This document shows positions 1 through 6,941 of a DNA stretch of 9,444 nt, piece by piece. The first letter of the stretch is position 1, and each line of letters starts with the position of its first letter. Source of the stretch: Flavobacteriaceae bacterium (GTDB lineage: Bacteria > Bacteroidota > Bacteroidia > Flavobacteriales > Flavobacteriaceae); contig JADHLU010000027.1 of assembly GCA_016780435.1 (NCBI GenBank), positions 1 to 9,444 on the forward strand, written 5' to 3'. The notes beneath the pieces were generated by a model that worked only from the letters and a program-made list of their open reading frames with translations, had not been told where the DNA came from and did not search any database. The translations under genes were made by a program, and so were the position numbers.

Positions 1-782
1 CTGTGATAGGGCTGAATGCGCGTAAGTACGGTTTCTCCTCTCTTCCATACGCCCTTAGTCAAGGCTATATGCACTTGATCATTGGTCGTTTGTCTATAGG
101 TGGTAAGGGTAAAATGACCGTAGGCTGTTTCGATTTCTTTGCTAAACTGCCGCTCAATTAAGCTGTCGTGCATCATGCGGTGGGCCACCAGGTGTTCGAT
201 GCTGATCATCTTAAGGTTAAATTGATCTCTGACCTTGATCAGGTCATCAAAACGGGCCATGCTTCCGTCTTCATTCATGATTTCTACAATTACTCCGGCC
301 GGAGAAAGACCAGCCAGCTTAGCCATGTCTATGGCGGCTTCAGTGTGACCGGTACGCCTCAATACTCCTCCTTCTTTAGCAATCAATGGAAAAATGTGTC
401 CCGGACGAGTAAGATCTTCAGGTCGGGTTTCAAGCTGAGTAAGGGCTTTAATCGTTTTAGCTCGATCACTAGCAGAAATACCCGTGGTGACTCCATTTCC
501 TTTAAGGTCTACAGAAACTGTAAACGCTGTTTTGAGCGGATCGGTGTTATCGTCGACCATTTTGTTTAAGGCAAGTGCCGCACAACGCGAAGGGGTAAGC
601 GGTGCGCAGATGAGGCCCCTTCCGTGCTTCGACATGAAGTTAATGGCCTCTGTAGTGACTTTATCGGCAGCCATCACAAAGTCTCCCTCATTCTCTCGGT
701 CTTCATCATCAACCACGATGATTATTTCGCCGTTTTTAATGGCCTCGATGGCTTCACTAATCGTATTTAGGGCTGAACTCAT
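1..782 (-). CDS. ribB: 3,4-dihydroxy-2-butanone 4-phosphate synthase (RibB), N-terminal part of a RibBA-type protein, cut by the window edge
   Basis: This enzyme converts ribulose 5-phosphate to 3,4-dihydroxy-2-butanone 4-phosphate plus formate, supplying the four-carbon unit of riboflavin in the cytoplasm. My own translation from the ATG at 782 gives 260 residues before the left edge. The RibB domain occupies about residues 1-205 and carries the acidic substrate/Mg site DDEDRENEGD (25-34), RPGHIFPL (126-133) and RRTGHTEAAID (142-152). A GTP cyclohydrolase II-like domain begins near residue 210 (YGHFTLTTYR, VHIALTKG), as in fused RibBA proteins. Where the active enzyme reads RVHSEC, this protein reads RIQPYH (255-260), so the first zinc-ligand Cys is His and RibA activity is doubtful. 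The ATG overlaps the stop of the upstream permease gene in an ATGA, which suggests translational coupling and fixes the start. The RibB assignment is secure. The rest of the second domain lies outside the window. Confidence 0.93.
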   Translation of the reverse strand, partial: MSSALNTISEAIEAIKNGEIIIVVDDEDRENEGDFVMAADKVTTEAINFMSKHGRGLICAPLTPSRCAALALNKMVDDNTDPLKTAFTVSVDLKGNGVTTGISASDRAKTIKALTQLETRPEDLTRPGHIFPLIAKEGGVLRRTGHTEAAIDMAKLAGLSPAGVIVEIMNEDGSMARFDDLIKVRDQFNLKMISIEHLVAHRMMHDSLIERQFSKEIETAYGHFTLTTYRQTTNDQVHIALTKGVWKRGETVLTRIQPYH

Positions 783-2284
783 TTGTTAGAAGCTTCTCTT
801 TTAAATTTAGACAACAGGTAGCCAAAGCTTAGCGAATTGCCTTTTAGGCCTCGGTCTAGCACGGCCATTCGCGTCACGTAAAGGCTTACCGGAAGCATTA
901 CAAAGGTAGAAAACCAGGCCCCTATAATCGGATGTATGTTTCCTCTTTTCGCATAATTCTCTGCAAAAACTCCCAAAAAGTGGTAACTCAAAAACAAAAC
1001 CACGGCGATCACCATGGGTAGGCCTAGTCCGCCCTTTCTAATGAGTGCGCCAATGGGTGCTCCGACAAAGAATAGAAGCACACACGACAGCGCAAGCGCA
1101 AATTTTTTGTGAAGTGAAATGATGTGTCGGTTGTAAAACTCAAATCGCTTACCCATTTCGGTAGACTTGGTAGAGGCGATGATTCGCAGATTGTCGAGCT
1201 GATTGGTAGCTGAACGAATCGCACTAGAACGCTGTTGTGTAGGCAGTACGGCCAGCAGTTCGTTGGCATCAGTTTGCTGAAAGTAGAGAGAGTCTCTATC
1301 GACCACAGGAAAATAGGGGGCTATCCACTGCTCGTGATAGGGTTGAGTCTCCTCTTCTCGGTTGCGCTCTTTTAAAACAAAAGTAGCTGCTAAACGTTGC
1401 ATGGTTGCGTCTGAGTATTGCTTTAACTGTTCTTGTGTGTCTTTGGCCAGCGAATCAATGTCTTTGAGTAACTGCCGAGTAGGCTTCATTTTGTCGGTGG
1501 TGATAGACGATTGCTCTTCTAGGTCAATCTCATCTAGGCTCGAAAGATCTATAAACTTGATGTAGGTGTCAAAGGATGCCCGAGCAAAAGGCTGTTTCTT
1601 AATGTCTTCAGGTTTTTGAAGCAGAATCTCCTCGTAATAATATCCGTTGTACAACACTAACTTGAGCAGTTCGGAGTCTTTATTGCTGATAAACTCGCCT
1701 TCTTTAGCGCTTATAACGATAGTGTTTTGCTGATTTTTAGCCTTTTGATGAATGAGTACATCTCTGAGGTAGCGATCATTCTCTCCGTATTTCTCCCTTA
1801 CCTTCATGTTCATGTTCGTGCCCTCGATATCGGTAAAGATTCCTTCGACAAGGGCTGCGGAAGGCTTCACCTTAGCGATATTTCGCCTCAGGTTAAAGAT
1901 CTTTTGTTCGGATGCCGGAATAAGATTGTTTGACACAAAGAAAGCGGCTATGCCTAGCAGCACAGAAAAGACAAACGTACTTCTCATAGCCCGCAAAAAA
2001 GAAACGCCAGAGGCCTTTATGGCCGCAAACTCGTAATGCTCAGCTAGTGAGCCGTAGGTCAGAATAGAGGTGACTAGAACGGCTAGGGGCAGCACATCGT
2101 CAATGATAGTGGGCATGTAATACAGCAAAAACTTGCCGATTATTTGTATGTCCAGATCCTTGCCAGCAAGTTCATCGATAAAAAGCCAAATTGCTTGAAA
2201 GATAAAAATGAACAATACAATCACAAAAACGCTAAAAAAGGTGCGCGCAAACTGGCTGAGAATGTATCGATCTAAGATGCGCAT
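779..2284 (-). CDS. LptF/LptG (YjgP/YjgQ) family LPS-export permease
   Basis: This is an inner-membrane permease of the LptF/LptG family. In characterised bacteria the LptB2FG ABC transporter extracts lipopolysaccharide from the inner membrane and passes it to the periplasmic Lpt bridge. The N-terminus MRILDRYILSQF followed by a hydrophobic helix (about 15-36) is typical. Further membrane helices lie near 61-80 and 103-120, and three more near 395-415, 420-440 and 452-472. The family signature region between the last helices is visible as GAPIGALIRKGGLG (408-421). Residues about 125-385 form the periplasmic part, including a charged, probably helical stretch (about 255-385). At 501 residues it is longer than the roughly 360 of proteobacterial LptF/G, in line with other Bacteroidota versions. 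It lies 6 bases after lolA, and its TGA overlaps the ribB ATG. I cannot decide from sequence alone whether it is LptF or LptG; a second family member is expected elsewhere in the genome. Confidence 0.9.
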   Translation of the reverse strand: MRILDRYILSQFARTFFSVFVIVLFIFIFQAIWLFIDELAGKDLDIQIIGKFLLYYMPTIIDDVLPLAVLVTSILTYGSLAEHYEFAAIKASGVSFLRAMRSTFVFSVLLGIAAFFVSNNLIPASEQKIFNLRRNIAKVKPSAALVEGIFTDIEGTNMNMKVREKYGENDRYLRDVLIHQKAKNQQNTIVISAKEGEFISNKDSELLKLVLYNGYYYEEILLQKPEDIKKQPFARASFDTYIKFIDLSSLDEIDLEEQSSITTDKMKPTRQLLKDIDSLAKDTQEQLKQYSDATMQRLAATFVLKERNREEETQPYHEQWIAPYFPVVDRDSLYFQQTDANELLAVLPTQQRSSAIRSATNQLDNLRIIASTKSTEMGKRFEFYNRHIISLHKKFALALSCVLLFFVGAPIGALIRKGGLGLPMVIAVVLFLSYHFLGVFAENYAKRGNIHPIIGAWFSTFVMLPVSLYVTRMAVLDRGLKGNSLSFGYLLSKFKREASNK

Positions 2285-2290
2285 ATGCGA

Positions 2291-2950
2291 TTAATCAATA
2301 ATGTAATACCCACTGGCTTCGTAAGCCTTTCGATCAAAGGCAAACAGCTTTGGGTCTACAGCTGTGGCCGTATCGTATGCGGTTACGCTAATGGTTGTTT
2401 CAGTCTTATTGAACCCCACTTGTGTTAGCGAAACTAAGCGATTTGATTTTGTGTTTATGCGAACGAAAACCTTTTCGATTTCAGCTTTAGAATCGATAGG
2501 AAAAAGCAAGATTTCCATAAGCTCGTCGGTTATAGACCTCCCTTTGTCAATGCGAAAGCCCTCCTTGTAAAACGAAAAGAGTTCACTTGGGTTTATTTCA
2601 TCTGAGTTATTAGTCGGATTAGGCACACTGATAACTACTTCGAGGTTTTCGGGAATTATACTATAGGTGAAGGATCCGTCAAATAGTTGAACACTCTCAA
2701 ACAATTCAAGTCGGTACTTAGGTTCTTGAATGTAAACCTTGCCCGAGGTGTTTTGGTTAATCTGAGCCTCTTTATTGGTCAGTGTGTAATCAAAGGTCAA
2801 CGTGATCTGAGGATAAGCAGACATGGTTGAATAGACCTTGTCTAAAGCGGCTTCTGACGCAGGATCGTTTTGTTGAGCGCTTAGTGATAGGTTGAAGAAC
2901 ATTAGGCTCATGAACAACCCTAATTTGGCAAATTCTCTGGCTTTACTCAT
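2291..2950 (-). CDS. lolA: LolA-like periplasmic outer-membrane lipoprotein carrier protein
   Basis: LolA accepts lipoproteins released from the inner membrane by the LolCDE transporter and carries them across the periplasm. The 219-residue product starts with a signal peptide: basic MSKAREFAK, hydrophobic core about 9-24, and a likely signal peptidase I site after SLSA (residue 25). No lipobox Cys is present, so it should be soluble. The mature part has the fold pattern of LolA: an amphipathic N-terminal helix (ALDKVYSTM), then alternating strands with SGKVYIQEPKYRLEL and LFDGSFTYSIIPE (the usual 'G.l...P.k.r.e' and 'dG...y.y.p' patterns), and a C-terminal strand region ending at FDRKAYEASGYYIID. 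Length fits the family. It sits 4 bases after ftsK and 6 before the LPS permease, and this order supports an envelope-biogenesis role. The identification rests on overall pattern rather than catalytic residues, since the family has none. Bacteroidota usually lack an obvious LolB partner. Confidence 0.85.
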   Translation of the reverse strand: MSKAREFAKLGLFMSLMFFNLSLSAQQNDPASEAALDKVYSTMSAYPQITLTFDYTLTNKEAQINQNTSGKVYIQEPKYRLELFESVQLFDGSFTYSIIPENLEVVISVPNPTNNSDEINPSELFSFYKEGFRIDKGRSITDELMEILLFPIDSKAEIEKVFVRINTKSNRLVSLTQVGFNKTETTISVTAYDTATAVDPKLFAFDRKAYEASGYYIID

Positions 2951-2954
2951 GTGT

Positions 2955-5315
2955 CTATTGATTATCTAAAAAGGATTGTAGGCTATTCAAATCTTTAAAC
3001 ATGACCTGCCGAGCGCGCGAGCCCTCGAAAGGCCCAACAATACCGGCGGCCTCTAACTGGTCTATTATTCTGCCCGCTCTGTTGTATCCGATTTTCATCT
3101 TTCGCTGAATAAGTGATGTTGATCCTTGCTGGGCACCTACGACAATTTCTGCCGCCTCTTTAAACAGCGGGTCGCGATCGTTGATATCATCGCTCAGCAT
3201 TCCGCCCGCATCATCAGCTTCGTATTCTGGAAGGAGATAGGCCTGAGCATAAGCACGTTGCGATCCTATGTAATCGGTAATCTTCTCTACTTCTGGAGTG
3301 TCTACAAAGGCACACTGTAAACGTATCATCTCATTGCCCTGGGTAAAAAGCATGTCTCCTCTACCGATCAATTGCTCTGCTCCAGAAGCGTCTAATATGG
3401 TACGAGAGTCGATTTTTGAGGTCACTCTAAACGCCAGGCGCGCTGGAAAATTTGCCTTGATGATACCGGTAATTACGTTTACCGATGGACGCTGGGTGGC
3501 AATGATTAAATGAATTCCAATAGCGCGTGCTAGCTGTGCTAAACGGGCAATGGGAGTTTCTACCTCTTTACCCGCAGTCATTATGAGGTCTGCAAATTCG
3601 TCTATCACTAAAACGATATAAGGCAAGAAGCGGTGCCCGTCGTTTGGGTTTAGTTTGCGCTTGACAAATTTCGCGTTGTACTCTTTTATGTTGCGAACCA
3701 TGGCGGCCTTCAACAGGTCGTAGCGGTCATCCATTTCTAGGCACAGTGAATTAAGCGTATTGATCACCTTTTTGGTGTCGGTGATAATAGCGTCTTCTAC
3801 ATTGGGTAGCTTGGCTAAAAAGTGTCGTTCAATTTTATTGTAAAGCGTGAGCTCGACCTTTTTAGGATCTACCAATACAAATTTGATTTCAGCCGGATGC
3901 TTTTTGTAGAGAAGCGAGGTAAGCACGGCATTTAGACCCACACTTTTTCCTTGACCCGTGGCTCCGGCCATTAGCAGGTGAGGCATCTTGGCCAAATCAA
4001 CTACAAAGGTTTCATTGGAAATGGTTTTTCCGAAGGCAATGGGAAGGTCAAAAGGGGCGTTGCTGAACTTCTTTGAGCCAATCACTGAGCGCATACTCAC
4101 CACTGTAGCCTGTTTGTTTGGGACCTCGATTCCGATGGTTCCCTTTCCAGGAATAGGGGCGATAATACGTATGCCCAATGCCGAAAGCGATAGGGCGATA
4201 TCGTCTTCGAGATTTTTGATTTTTGATATACGGATGCCCGCCTCAGGCACAATTTCATAGAGTGTCACCGTTGGTCCTACCGTTGCGGTGATGCGCTCTA
4301 TGGCGATGTTGTAATTGTTTAGGGTGTCGACAATTCTATTCTTGTTGGCTCCGAGCTCTTCTTTGTCAATCTCAATTTGGGACTGTTCTATTCCATGACT
4401 ATCCAAGAGATCGATATGGGGCGCCTTGTAGTTGCTCAGCTCTAATGTCGGATCGAATTCGCCAAAATCTTCTACTAGCTTAGTCGATTTCTTATCGAGT
4501 TCATCTACATCGGTACTTGCGATTTCGAAGGCGACCTGTGGCTCCGAGTCGCTTAAGGTAGTTTCTGGTTGTTCGATTTCTTGGACGCTGCTTAAGGAAG
4601 GTTCGTCTGAAAGGTCTATTTCAATCGATTCGTCAGTTAAAGAAACGTCTTCTCGCGATTGGATCGCTTCAGCTTCATCTGATTCATCAACAATCAAAGG
4701 TTTACGTGGTGTAGATTTGAATCGCTTGAATCTAAATTTTTTGAGTGAAATAGAGGGAAAGCGAAGGGGACTTACTCTTAGTGAAGGGGTCCACTTTAGC
4801 GCAATTACAGCGTAGACCAATCCTGTAAATAGCAACGAGAACAACAATCCGATGCGGCCGATATACAGCTCGATGAACTCGCCTATCTCATAACCGACAA
4901 TTCCGGCATATACAGATCCCTTGTCTAAGACGAGATAGAGAAGAAAAGTGATCCATAGCATCCAAAATAGTCCAGTTGACCAAAGGCTGAGCAGTGGCCG
5001 TTTACTCAGGTTGAAAAATAAAATGAAGCCAGTGATTGAAAAGAGTACAGGAACAAGTGTACCTGAAATTCCAAAGCCTTTATAAACAAGGAAGTATCCG
5101 ATAAAAAGCCCTAAACTTTTAAATATATTTTCAACGGCTATGGCTGATTCACCGAGCGCATTCACAGCGCTTAAATCAGATTTCCAGTGCATGAGAAACG
5201 ATAAACAAGCTAGTGCGCTAGCTAAACCTGCGAAAAAAAGAAAGGCCCCAAAAATGATGCGGTATTTTGCTCTATTTGGATTGGCTTTTTCGGTTTTTTT
5301 CGTGGTGCGGCTCAT
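2955..5315 (-). CDS. ftsK: DNA translocase FtsK (FtsK/SpoIIIE family)
   Basis: FtsK is a septum-anchored, ATP-driven hexameric DNA pump that clears and aligns chromosome termini during division and activates XerCD recombination at dif. The 786-residue protein has four or five N-terminal membrane helices (about 20-42, 63-83, 86-102, 113-130, 154-174). A fairly short Ser/Asp/Glu-rich linker follows (about 200-300), then the alpha domain (about 310-400) and the RecA-like motor. Walker A is GATGQGKS (451-458) and Walker B is IVLVIDEFADL (567-577); IIATQRPSVNVITG (604-617) is a strongly conserved family segment. The C-terminal winged-helix gamma domain (about 714-776, from DPLFKEAAEIV to ARQVMF) is the part that reads chromosome-orienting sequences. 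All motor residues expected are present, so it should be functional. The ATG at 5315 precedes a Lys/Arg-rich cytoplasmic start; no clear ribosome binding site is seen, as is usual in Bacteroidota. It is followed 4 bases later by lolA. Confidence 0.97.
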   Translation of the reverse strand: MSRTTKKTEKANPNRAKYRIIFGAFLFFAGLASALACLSFLMHWKSDLSAVNALGESAIAVENIFKSLGLFIGYFLVYKGFGISGTLVPVLFSITGFILFFNLSKRPLLSLWSTGLFWMLWITFLLYLVLDKGSVYAGIVGYEIGEFIELYIGRIGLLFSLLFTGLVYAVIALKWTPSLRVSPLRFPSISLKKFRFKRFKSTPRKPLIVDESDEAEAIQSREDVSLTDESIEIDLSDEPSLSSVQEIEQPETTLSDSEPQVAFEIASTDVDELDKKSTKLVEDFGEFDPTLELSNYKAPHIDLLDSHGIEQSQIEIDKEELGANKNRIVDTLNNYNIAIERITATVGPTVTLYEIVPEAGIRISKIKNLEDDIALSLSALGIRIIAPIPGKGTIGIEVPNKQATVVSMRSVIGSKKFSNAPFDLPIAFGKTISNETFVVDLAKMPHLLMAGATGQGKSVGLNAVLTSLLYKKHPAEIKFVLVDPKKVELTLYNKIERHFLAKLPNVEDAIITDTKKVINTLNSLCLEMDDRYDLLKAAMVRNIKEYNAKFVKRKLNPNDGHRFLPYIVLVIDEFADLIMTAGKEVETPIARLAQLARAIGIHLIIATQRPSVNVITGIIKANFPARLAFRVTSKIDSRTILDASGAEQLIGRGDMLFTQGNEMIRLQCAFVDTPEVEKITDYIGSQRAYAQAYLLPEYEADDAGGMLSDDINDRDPLFKEAAEIVVGAQQGSTSLIQRKMKIGYNRAGRIIDQLEAAGIVGPFEGSRARQVMFKDLNSLQSFLDNQ

Positions 5316-5362
5316 CGACGGCTAAATTACGAATAATACACAGGGTGAAGGGTGCGAACTTA
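5316..5362 (-). promoter_or_regulatory. Short nhaC-ftsK spacer with a weak candidate -7 box
   Basis: This 47-base spacer is the largest gap within the leftward gene set and the only place where a separate promoter for ftsK-lolA-lptF/G-ribB could lie outside a coding region. On the minus strand it contains TAATTTAG (5328-5321), one mismatch from the Bacteroidota -7 consensus TAnnTTTG. It lies very close to the ATG, which would leave almost no leader. No clear -33 TTTG is at the expected distance and no terminator-like hairpin is visible. Whether ftsK has its own promoter here or is read from nhaC is unresolved. Confidence 0.2.
5342..5354. repeat. Short tandem AGGGTGA repeat before ftsK
   Basis: On the plus strand AGGGTGA (5342-5348) is followed directly by AGGGTG (5349-5354), and a third AGGGTG lies at 5374-5379 inside the end of nhaC. 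The repeat is very short and may be chance, but it sits in the spacer upstream of ftsK. No known binding site is recognised. Confidence 0.3.
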
Positions 5363-6805
5363 CTAAGTAGTTGAGGGTGCCAATCTTCTTATTTTGATGG
5401 CGAATGCCGCAAAAATAAGTGTCATAAAAGGGCTGACGTAGTTGAATACCGCATAGATGAAATAGTCAAACACAGGGACGCCTAAAACACTGCTGTGATA
5501 GGCTCCACAGGTGTTCCATGGGATTAGCACAGAGGTGACCGTTCCGGAGTCTTCAATGGTTCGGCTTAGATTTTCAGGTGCCAATTGCTTCTTTTCATAG
5601 GCTTTAGCAAACATTTTTCCCGGTACTACTATGGCGAGGTATTGGTCAGAAGCTGTTAGGTTTAGTGCAATACAGCTTCCAACGGTGCTGGCAAACAAGC
5701 CAAAAACCGACTTAGACAGCTGCAGTAGGGCTTCGGTTATTTTATTAAGCGCTCCTATGGCCTCCATAATACCTCCAAAAACCATGGCGCATATGACGAG
5801 CCAAATCGTTCCGAGCATTCCGGCCATTCCGCCCGAAGTGAACAGCTCATTTAGCAAGCTGTTTGAACTCTCGATGGCCAGATCTACCGTGATGGCATTG
5901 AGTAGCATTTTGTAAACCGGTTCAAAAGCGAAGTGGTCGATTCCACTCAGCTTTAGCACTAACGAAGGTTGAGCCACTAGTGCTGCGACAGCGCCTAACA
6001 AGGTTCCGATAAGCAAGGCGGCTAGCGGAGGTGTCTTGCGAACAATTAGAGCGATTACGATAAGAGGAACCGCAAACAAAAAAGGAGAAATATTAAAAGC
6101 CGCTTTAATGTCACCCAGTAGCGCATCGGTTTGTACCATAGCTGTTGGCTCTATTTGAAGGCTGATGATAGTAAAAACGATTAATGTGATTACGAGCGTT
6201 GGCACGGTGGTATACAGCATGTAGCGTATGTGTGTAAACAAATCGGCTCCGGCCATGGCCGCCGCAAGGTTGGTAGTGTCGCTCAACGGCGACATTTTAT
6301 CGCCAAAGTAGGCTCCAGAAAGTATAGCTCCTGCGGTCATTCCCATGGGGATACCCATGGCGTTTCCGATGCCGATGAGAGCGATACCTACAGTGGCAGA
6401 GGTGGTCCAAGAACTTCCGGTAGCTACCGAAATCAAGGCACAAACGATTACGCTGACCACCAAAAAGATGCTCGGATTGAGCAACTGAATACCGTAATAA
6501 ATCATGGTCGGTATGACCCCACTGAGCAACCAGGTTCCAGATAAGGCGCCAACCATCAGTAAAATCAACAGGGCAGAAGAGGTAGACCTGAGGTTTTCGG
6601 CAACGGCATCCATCATCTGATCGTAGGAGACCTTCTTAGAAAACCCTACTATTGCAGCGACCGCGCCCCCCAACAAAAGAATAAACTGATTCGATCCGTC
6701 TAAACTCGCGTCTTTAAAATAAAACACATTGACCGCCAGCATCGCGACAAGCATTATTAGTGGAAATAGAGCCTCTCGAAGACGTATGGGATTAGAACGA
6801 GTCAT
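5363..6805 (-). CDS. nhaC: Na+/H+ antiporter, NhaC family
   Basis: This is an inner-membrane secondary transporter of the NhaC family, expected to exchange Na+ for H+ and so contribute to pH and sodium homeostasis. The 480-residue protein is hydrophobic throughout, with about eleven or twelve helices. Characteristic NhaC segments are ATGSSWTTSATVGIA (128-142) and SGAYFGDKMSPLSDTTNLA (163-181) in the first half. The second half has ALNLTASDQYLAIVVPGKMF and the LSRTIEDSGTVTSVLIPWN / TCGAYHSSVLGV block near the C-terminus. Length matches the family. Some family members (MleN of Bacillus) couple malate/lactate exchange to Na+/H+, so substrate cannot be fixed from sequence alone. The start at 6805 is preceded by an A-rich leader and no Shine-Dalgarno sequence. 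The gene is divergent from lpdA and ends 47 bases before ftsK. No terminator hairpin is obvious in that gap, so read-through into ftsK is possible. Confidence 0.93.
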   Translation of the reverse strand: MTRSNPIRLREALFPLIMLVAMLAVNVFYFKDASLDGSNQFILLLGGAVAAIVGFSKKVSYDQMMDAVAENLRSTSSALLILLMVGALSGTWLLSGVIPTMIYYGIQLLNPSIFLVVSVIVCALISVATGSSWTTSATVGIALIGIGNAMGIPMGMTAGAILSGAYFGDKMSPLSDTTNLAAAMAGADLFTHIRYMLYTTVPTLVITLIVFTIISLQIEPTAMVQTDALLGDIKAAFNISPFLFAVPLIVIALIVRKTPPLAALLIGTLLGAVAALVAQPSLVLKLSGIDHFAFEPVYKMLLNAITVDLAIESSNSLLNELFTSGGMAGMLGTIWLVICAMVFGGIMEAIGALNKITEALLQLSKSVFGLFASTVGSCIALNLTASDQYLAIVVPGKMFAKAYEKKQLAPENLSRTIEDSGTVTSVLIPWNTCGAYHSSVLGVPVFDYFIYAVFNYVSPFMTLIFAAFAIKIRRLAPSTT

Positions 6806-6852
6806 TTAGTTTTAGATTATCCTACGATATTACGACAAATAGGCTGTTTCTG

Positions 6853-6864
6853 CCAATTTATTGG
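6853..6864. promoter_or_regulatory. Inverted repeat CCAAT-TT-ATTGG between divergent genes
   Basis: A perfect 5-base inverted repeat with a 2-base centre lies between nhaC and lpdA, 48 bases from the nhaC start and 78 from the lpdA start. Such a site could be an operator for a dimeric regulator. Read on the minus strand it also overlaps TAAATTGG, one mismatch from the Bacteroidota -7 box TAnnTTTG, which could serve nhaC. It is too short to exclude chance, and no regulator family is indicated. Confidence 0.25.
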
Positions 6865-6910
6865 TTTGCGCATTTATCTTCAGCTGCTAGCGTTTACGGC
6901 TAAAACGTCT

Positions 6911-6918
6911 TAATTTTG
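6911..6918 (+). promoter_or_regulatory. Bacteroidota-type -7 promoter box of lpdA
   Basis: TAATTTTG is an exact match to the TAnnTTTG -7 element used by the primary sigma factor of Bacteroidota. It lies 23 bases before the lpdA ATG, which would put the transcript start near 6922-6926 and leave a leader of roughly 16-20 bases. No clear TTTG -33 element is found at the usual distance of about 20 bases upstream. Position and orientation make it the best promoter candidate for lpdA-tilS. Confidence 0.5.
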
Positions 6919-6941
6919 CAAGACATTTATTACGATATATT

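Noticed and set aside
168..569. 133-codon open frame on the plus strand
   Set aside because: It lies wholly antisense to ribB, whose translation shows all expected RibB motifs. The plus-strand product has no recognisable domain.
484..789. 101-codon open frame on the plus strand
   Set aside because: It is antisense to the start of ribB and the permease stop. The Ser-rich, low-complexity product is typical of a shadow frame.
1024..1269. 81-codon minus-strand open frame inside the LPS permease
   Set aside because: It is an alternative frame of the permease gene with no recognisable features of its own.
2941..2960. Possible frameshift or fusion between ftsK and lolA because of the 4-base gap
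   Set aside because: FtsK ends with a complete gamma domain and LolA starts with a normal signal peptide, so these are two intact adjacent genes.
4432..4815. 127-codon Ser-rich open frame on the plus strand
   Set aside because: It is the complement of the Ser/Asp/Glu-rich linker of ftsK, whose biased codons keep the antisense frame open. There is no domain or start signal.
6230..6544. 104-codon open frame on the plus strand
   Set aside because: It is antisense to a conserved NhaC block including the SGAYFGDKMSPLSD segment. The product looks unstructured and unrelated to any family.
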